Under the pieces are notes generated by a model that was not told the DNA's origin, made no database searches, and saw only the letters and a program-made list of their open reading frames with translations. DNA of 64,000 nucleotides from Prunus persica (Eukaryota > Streptophyta > Magnoliopsida > Rosales > Rosaceae): positions 26,006,042 through 26,070,041 of the forward strand of contig NC_034009.1 in NCBI RefSeq assembly GCF_000346465.2, given 5' to 3'. The position numbers were made by a program, and so were the translations under genes. Positions 58,857-64,000 of this stretch are shown piece by piece. Within the stretch, counting starts at the first letter, position 1. Each line of letters starts with the position of its first letter.

Positions 58857-59739
58857 TAATTCCACAAGATTTAAAATATATATATATATACTAAATATTA
58901 AAATAAGCATACTTGTCATACGTACAGCGTAAGACACACAATGACAGACACTAATAATAATAAATAAATAAAAATGTCGATGCTAACGAAATTTAATGTG
59001 GATTCAAATAGATTAGGAAATCGAAGAGTTAAGTAAAGTAAATAAAATGACCGAATGCTATATGCATTAGTAGTCAAGTATAAAATGAATAGACTATATC
59101 AATTAAAATAATAACAAGCACCTTAATACACTCACAATACGAAGTATGAGAATGTTGCACACTATAATTATGAAAACTCCAAACTATGTTCAAACGCCCA
59201 CAAGATTTTAATAGAATCTAACAAAACTAAAAACTGACACTAGTCTTCGTAAGTCAAATGCAAGCCTATATGATATAGTAAAAAGAATTGCTAGTATGTA
59301 AGCTGATGAGTTGCTAAAATTAGTGCACACAACTAAGTTTAGGTTAAATTAGCACCTACAATCACTCAATATACCATAATCAAGATCAAAAGTACTGGCA
59401 TGACACAAAAATAATTGTTTGTAGTAATACATATTATGAAAAATGAAATTGACAATTAATTAATCCATAGCAATTTTTATTTTTTTTATTTTTTTAACGC
59501 AATTAATCATGCCAATAAAAATTAGAAATATATATAACAATTATAAATTATACGAAAAAGAAACATTATAGAAAATCAAACATGCTTATTAAACATTTAT
59601 AAGTTGTTACAAACCTATTCCTCAAAATTTAACAAAACAATCACAAACCTATGTTACAAGGAACTTTCTATTTTAAAACCTCCATAAGGCTGCCCACAAA
59701 AACTATATATACCAAAGTCAGCTTGTTAGACTCACACTA
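58857..59739. other. AT-rich non-coding DNA in gypsy interior
   Basis: No ORF of note. It may be leader sequence or an unrecognised LTR belonging to the gag-pol part. Confidence 0.4.
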
Positions 59740-60356
59740 TCTTATTAGCCATACTTTTGAGAGAATATATTCATTATCAGAACTAATATCTATAATTTCA
59801 ACAGGAGGGATAACGGGCTCGAGATATTCATTTTCATCATCAGAACTTAGATTGATGATAGTTGGACTAGAATTTTATGGTTCAATGATAACCACTGAAG
59901 CAGCTGACGCAACAGATTCAGCAGATAGAGCATCATGGTTCAGAAGTTCCAAAAATGCTTCATCTCCTAGGTCTGGGACATAGGGTAAGTTTAATTCCTG
60001 TGGTTCTGGAACATATGGTAAGTCTATCTCTGGTCGTGAACACATATCAGTAGCAATAATTGCAGCATCTTCTAACACTTGGTTGTAAGAGTGTGTTTCA
60101 ATATTTAACTGATATTGACTCCTTATGTTGTTGACTTGCAATCGATGTCTAACAATAAGTCTTTGCATTTCTGGTATATAAAACATCCTTCTATACCCTG
60201 TCTCTACAACTTCATTAATGACGTCCACATAGGCTTGGTTACATAGATGGCTATGGTATACTTCTTTGTCTATTGGGATAAGGCCTTCGAGTCCCATTTG
60301 GGACACTCCCCATGTATCATTACTCTGATCGGGTAGCATCCTAAACAATAATTTAA
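59740..60356 (-). pseudogene. Extra ORF upstream of gypsy gag, function unknown
   Basis: Same strand as gag, lying between the LTR/primer-binding site and gag. The open part (59875-60356) includes NEVVETGYRRMFYIPEMQR and a repeated (D/N)LPYVP(E/D) motif. One TAA at 59875 interrupts it, then the frame goes on with PTIINLSSDDENEY and PPVEIIDISSDNEY. Both resemble SUMO-interacting motifs (hydrophobic core, then Ser and acids). The start is hidden because a MITE inserted at 60358. I do not recognise the protein. It could be an additional retrotransposon ORF or captured host sequence. Confidence 0.45.
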
Positions 60357-60357
60357 C

Positions 60358-60901
60358 TAGGGGTGGGCACGGTTCGGGTTGGACCGATTTTTGTCTCAAA
60401 TTAGAACCGATCCGTTACTATTTATCCTATTTGATTCAGTTCGATTTTAATAAAAAAAAATTCAAAAACTGTCCGGTTCCAATTCGATTTTGAACTGGAT
60501 TATAAAAATTATTTTTCAATACAATTCTCAACTGAAATATTATTTTTTTACTTGAAAATTAACAAATTATTCAATTTCATATAAAAATAAATATTAAAGT
60601 TAGAAAAGAGAGATATTTTGAAATTGAGAAATAGGATAAATTTTTTTTTTTGTTGGTGAAATTAAAAATATAGCATTAAATATAAATATATATTGAAATT
60701 ATATATTTTTTTAATTTGACCGGTTTGGTTCGGCTCGGTCTGGTTTTTGAAGACATGGAATCGGCTCCAGAACCGGTCCAAACCAGTCTAGTTCAGTTTT
60801 TGACTGGTTGTTGACTTTTTGGTCAACTCGATTTTTTTTCGGTTTGGTTCGGTGCGGTTCTGCTCGGATTTTCTTATCGCCGGTTTGAGTGCCCACCCCT
60901 A
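60358..60901. mobile_element. hAT-type MITE
   Basis: Termini TAGGGGTGGGCAC and GTGCCCACCCCTA are inverted. A perfect 8-bp duplication AATTTAAC flanks it (60350-60357 and 60902-60909). The interior has GGTTCGG-rich ends and an AT-rich middle. An 8-bp duplication with this terminus is typical of plant hAT MITEs. It sits inside the truncated gypsy and is therefore younger than that insertion. Confidence 0.92.
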
Positions 60902-60968
60902 AATTTAACAGGTCAGTGATAAACAAAATAATTTAATGAAATCATAAAACTATGCTCTGATTCCAACT

Positions 60969-62798
60969 TGTCACGTCCCAATCCATGGATTTCCGTAACC
61001 TTGGGTTAAGACGTGATTCACACCTTAATTATAGAATTTAATAAAAAAATATAACTAAAATGTGAAGAAACATTTAGATAAATAAAATAAATATTTCACA
61101 TATAATATTCAGCGAAAACGATAACATCTGAAACCTTAAAAATTTTACATTATTTTACAAGTTAGAACTACTCGAGAGTTCACTCAAAGAGTAGCTCATT
61201 ATTTATAAGCTATATTACACTCTATAGACATGCCAAAATCATCACAAGCTCTAGATTTCAGGTTCGATACCTGCAAAATCTATTAGGAGGTGAGTGAAAC
61301 CACAGCTCAGTAGGGACATAAATCTTTTCACAATAAATTGATATAATTAAATTAAGTGACAAATAATCACGCAGCCAAATATTAGATTATTAATAACAAT
61401 GCATGAATGCTCTTCATCTAATCCCGTTAATTCATATAACTGGACAAGCAGACATGCATGTCCCATACCATGCTTATACCACTTGGTCTCGAATGCCCAT
61501 TTATATGAATTAACACCTATTTCAATCATTCCATAATTCCCCTTTTGTTAGTCATATTGTCTAACTCCCTTTCACCAGTCCCGAATCACCCAATAAAAAC
61601 CATGTGCACTGTAGGATCCCTGAGACCTGGTTCCTGCCAAGAGTTAGACTCAACTACATAAAAGATTATTTCCATTACCCTCTTTTCCACCATTATTTTC
61701 TCAACTTCAGAATTCTAGCCAAATTCCATGGCATGATATAATTATGTCCTTCATGACAATGTAGCCATTTAAAACATCACCAATGCACATATAATTATGC
61801 CCACATTATTCAAATAGTTAAGAGTACATAAATATCCAATATAAGGAACATAAACAGTACCACATTAACCAAATAGTTAAACATCCAACATCAAGAACAT
61901 TATACAATATCAAAAATATCCATTACACATAATATAGAGCTCACGAAATTTAATTAGATCAATCTCTGCAAAAGGCCCCCAAGAAACCCCTACCTTGATT
62001 CCAATGTTTTTACAACCTAAGATAACTCTACAATCCAACACCTTGAGTTCCTCCAAAGTATTTCTTGTTCTACCAACACTTTCTAATATTTTTCCTCTTC
62101 TTTCTTCTCTCTATCACTTTCTTGTTCTACTACCATGCATGTCGTTCAAATAATCAAAGCAAATGGTTCCTATTTATAGTAGCTAAAAGGCGGCAACTAG
62201 TTAATTTAATTGGTGAAGGGATATATGGCTTAATAGATAAGGCTTTTGCTCCAAGTTTCACCAGCTCATGCTTACAAAAGGATTAGTCATCATAAATAAT
62301 GACACTTGTAAAGCAAAGTGAAATAGTAAATTACAAACAATAAAACTTAGCCTGAATGATTTGCACGTCAAAAACCAAGTAAGGAAAAACTGCCACATGT
62401 TATTTAAAAGATATACTAAACATTCAACTCTATCTAAAATCCATTCCCCCTAGTCTTTTATATTTTTACCAATAAACATTCTCATGCAAGATGTGTTGTA
62501 AATGTAATAGGATTACTACACCTTTGAACTTAGCCATTTAACATGCATGAAGTGAACGACACATGGATAACAAACTTCTTTATATATTTATTTAATAATC
62601 AAAGAAACTAAATATTATCATAAACATAGAAATATATAAGTATTATTATAATAGTATTCATAATAATCAATATAAAAGTATAACAACAATATTTACATAT
62701 ACGTACCAAAATAATTACACATATAAATATAATCAATATATATTTTAAAATACAGGTCTTCACAAGATCTCACTTCAAAACACACTCAAAGTGTGACA
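60969..62798 (-). repeat. LTR of truncated gypsy
   Basis: Bounded by TGTCACGTCCC on the left and GTGTGACA on the right of the plus strand. The inner edge abuts the primer-binding site at about 60953-60967. The outer edge joins MULE coding sequence at 62799. About 1.83 kb. Confidence 0.75.
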
Positions 62799-63526
62799 TT
62801 CTCCTGAATAACATGTGTGGAGCATTCAACAAGTCTATCCTTGATGCTAGAGACAAGCCTATTATAACAATGCTTGAGAGGATCATGTATTACATCATGT
62901 CGTTGATGGCAAGTATAAGAGAAGATGTGGACGAATGGGCTCATGATGTGGGGCTAAGAGTTTTTGCAACTCTTGAGCAGCTTAAGAAACAGTCAGCCTG
63001 GTGCATTGCAAGGCTTGTTCGGGAGAGCAAATACGAGGTTAAGTGTTTTGAAGGCATTCAAGTGGTAGTTAATTTGAGAAGCATAAGTTGTTCATGTAGG
63101 CAATGGGATCTAACTGGGATCCCATGTAAGTATGCTTGTGCTACCATTGGGCAGTTAAATGGCAATCATATCAGCTATGTACATGATTATTACAAAAAAG
63201 AGGCATTTATGAGAACTTACAAACCCATGGTTCATCCAATGGCAAGCCAAAACTTGTGGGCTAAAACAAATTTCCCACATTTGCTGCCACCTAATTATCA
63301 TAAGGAGCCAGAGAAGCCAAAGAAAAGTAAGGTAAGGTCATCCATTGAACCACTTTCAAGCTCTAATCCTAAAGCTAAACACTTGCAAATGTATAATTTG
63401 GAAACCAAGTGTTCCATATGTAATCAAGTGGGCCATAATAAGAGGAAATGTCCAAAGGCAAATAAAACAGGGAGTAGCAACCATGTATATTCAAAGCATT
63501 TGATTTTAAAAGTTCTGTATGTTTAG
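62799..63526 (+). pseudogene. MULE transposase, C-terminal piece
   Basis: Opens at the gypsy LTR edge with LLNNMCGAFNKSI and ARDKPIITMLERI, the usual block after the DDE core. The SWIM finger reads CSCRQWDLTGIPCKYACAT, with Tyr where the zinc-binding His normally is. YYKKEAFMRTYKPMVHPM follows, then a CCHC knuckle CSICNQVGHNKRKC that looks intact. It ends at TAG 63524-63526. Confidence 0.85.
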
Positions 63527-64000
63527 CATTCTGATATGGATTCATATGTGATGTTTATTGGTCAGGTACCATCACAAAGGCAAAAGAAGAGAGCACCATA
63601 AGGCAACACACATCAACTCAGAGAGTTACAAGACAATCAAGGCAGAAACTGTTAAGATGAAAGAAATTATACATAAATTCTATAAAGAACAAGCAATTAG
63701 GAAGAAAATACAGACAGAAACTGAGAGTGAATATTCTATTGTATTTCACTTAATGAATTATTCAATACACTAAGTCTCATATTATACAATTGGAGATCTC
63801 TTACATCTTAAGTAATCTTGCTTAACAACCTAATTGACTACTGAGTTAACTAACAGCTCTCTAACTACCTCACGTGACACACACATGACTTGCTAACAGC
63901 TTATCCTTCAATCTATTTACACTTGGCAGCACATCACCCTTGATACTCTTACATGCATCATTTTCTACACAATCAAGGCAAAAACAACCAGTAAGTTGGG
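63527..64000. other. 3' flank of MULE
   Basis: A short Lys/Glu-rich open stretch at 63558-63773 is probably fortuitous. No terminal inverted repeat or other gene identified before the window ends. Confidence 0.4.

Larger units (their letters stand above)
55985..62798 (-). mobile_element. Truncated Ty3/gypsy element
   Basis: Minus-strand gypsy DNA with one LTR (60969-62798), a primer-binding site (TGGAATCAGAGCATAG on the minus strand), an extra ORF, gag, protease, RT and the beginning of RNase H. The RNase H runs into MULE sequence near 55985. Integrase, the second LTR and the left target duplication are missing. A second primer-binding-like sequence just before gag (58841-58856) leaves open that two elements are joined here. 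Confidence 0.75.
51600..63526 (+). mobile_element. Mutator-like transposable element, broken by insertions
   Basis: Three separated plus-strand pieces read as one MuDR-type transposase: 52018-52900, 55658-55985 and 62799-63526. They are separated by a solo LTR with a perfect target duplication and by a truncated gypsy element. The central DDE catalytic core is missing. Terminal inverted repeats could not be placed, so the outer limits are approximate. Confidence 0.75.

Noticed and set aside
60711..60926. Minus-strand ORF in the hAT MITE
   Set aside because: It lies within the MITE terminal region, whose GGTTCGG repeats create Pro/Lys-rich chance frames.
63558..63773. Lys/Glu-rich ORF downstream of the MULE
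   Set aside because: Short, low-complexity and without homology I can name; probably 3' flank.
1..64000. CRISPR array, bacterial operon or plasmid features
   Set aside because: No regularly spaced repeats with unique spacers and no bacterial gene organisation; the window is plant nuclear DNA.

Overview
This window looks like nuclear DNA of a dicot plant. It holds spliced genes with plant-style introns, a class III peroxidase pair, a LysM receptor-like kinase, a meiotic gene of the POOR HOMOLOGOUS SYNAPSIS 1 family, and dense Ty1/copia, Ty3/gypsy, Mutator-like and MITE sequence. A woody rosid, possibly Rosaceae, is my guess from the style of the repeats. The sequence does not prove it.

Layout. 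1-8.2 kb: a decayed plus-strand copia element, split by a younger minus-strand copia (2797-7741) with paired LTRs and a near-perfect target duplication. 9.1-18.85 kb: a full-length minus-strand gypsy element with 2.4 kb LTRs, a 5-bp target duplication and a 100-N assembly gap. 19.0-20.0 kb: one TIR element inserted inside another. 20.85-23.87 kb: a nine-exon plastid-targeted gene related to anthranilate phosphoribosyltransferase (TrpD2-like). 25.9-26.5 kb: a long-TIR MITE. 26.6-33.0 kb: two tandem, apparently intact PHS1 genes. 33.4-34.6 and 41.2-42.4 kb: two class III peroxidase genes on the minus strand. A one-exon PHS1 remnant beside the second peroxidase shows that a PHS1-peroxidase block was duplicated. 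42.3-48.0 kb: a direct tandem duplication whose second copy runs into the intact LysM receptor kinase gene (47358-50728). The first copy ends in a truncated LysM pseudogene fused to the 5' end of a peroxidase gene. 51.5-63.5 kb: a Mutator-like transposase gene broken by a gypsy solo LTR and by a truncated gypsy element that itself carries a hAT-type MITE.

How it fits together. The protein-coding core is a set of neighbouring duplications. One duplicated PHS1 and the peroxidase. A later one copied the peroxidase promoter and signal-peptide exon together with the first exon of the LysM kinase. That junction is readable to the base. It creates a 51-codon chimeric ORF that starts with the peroxidase signal peptide and continues into antisense LysM-kinase sequence, under a copy of the peroxidase upstream region. 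The flanks are layered transposons whose order of insertion can be read from target duplications.

I see no CRISPR arrays, rRNA or convincing tRNA genes. The gene models below were spliced by eye. Each main model sums to a multiple of three with GT-AG or GC-AG junctions.
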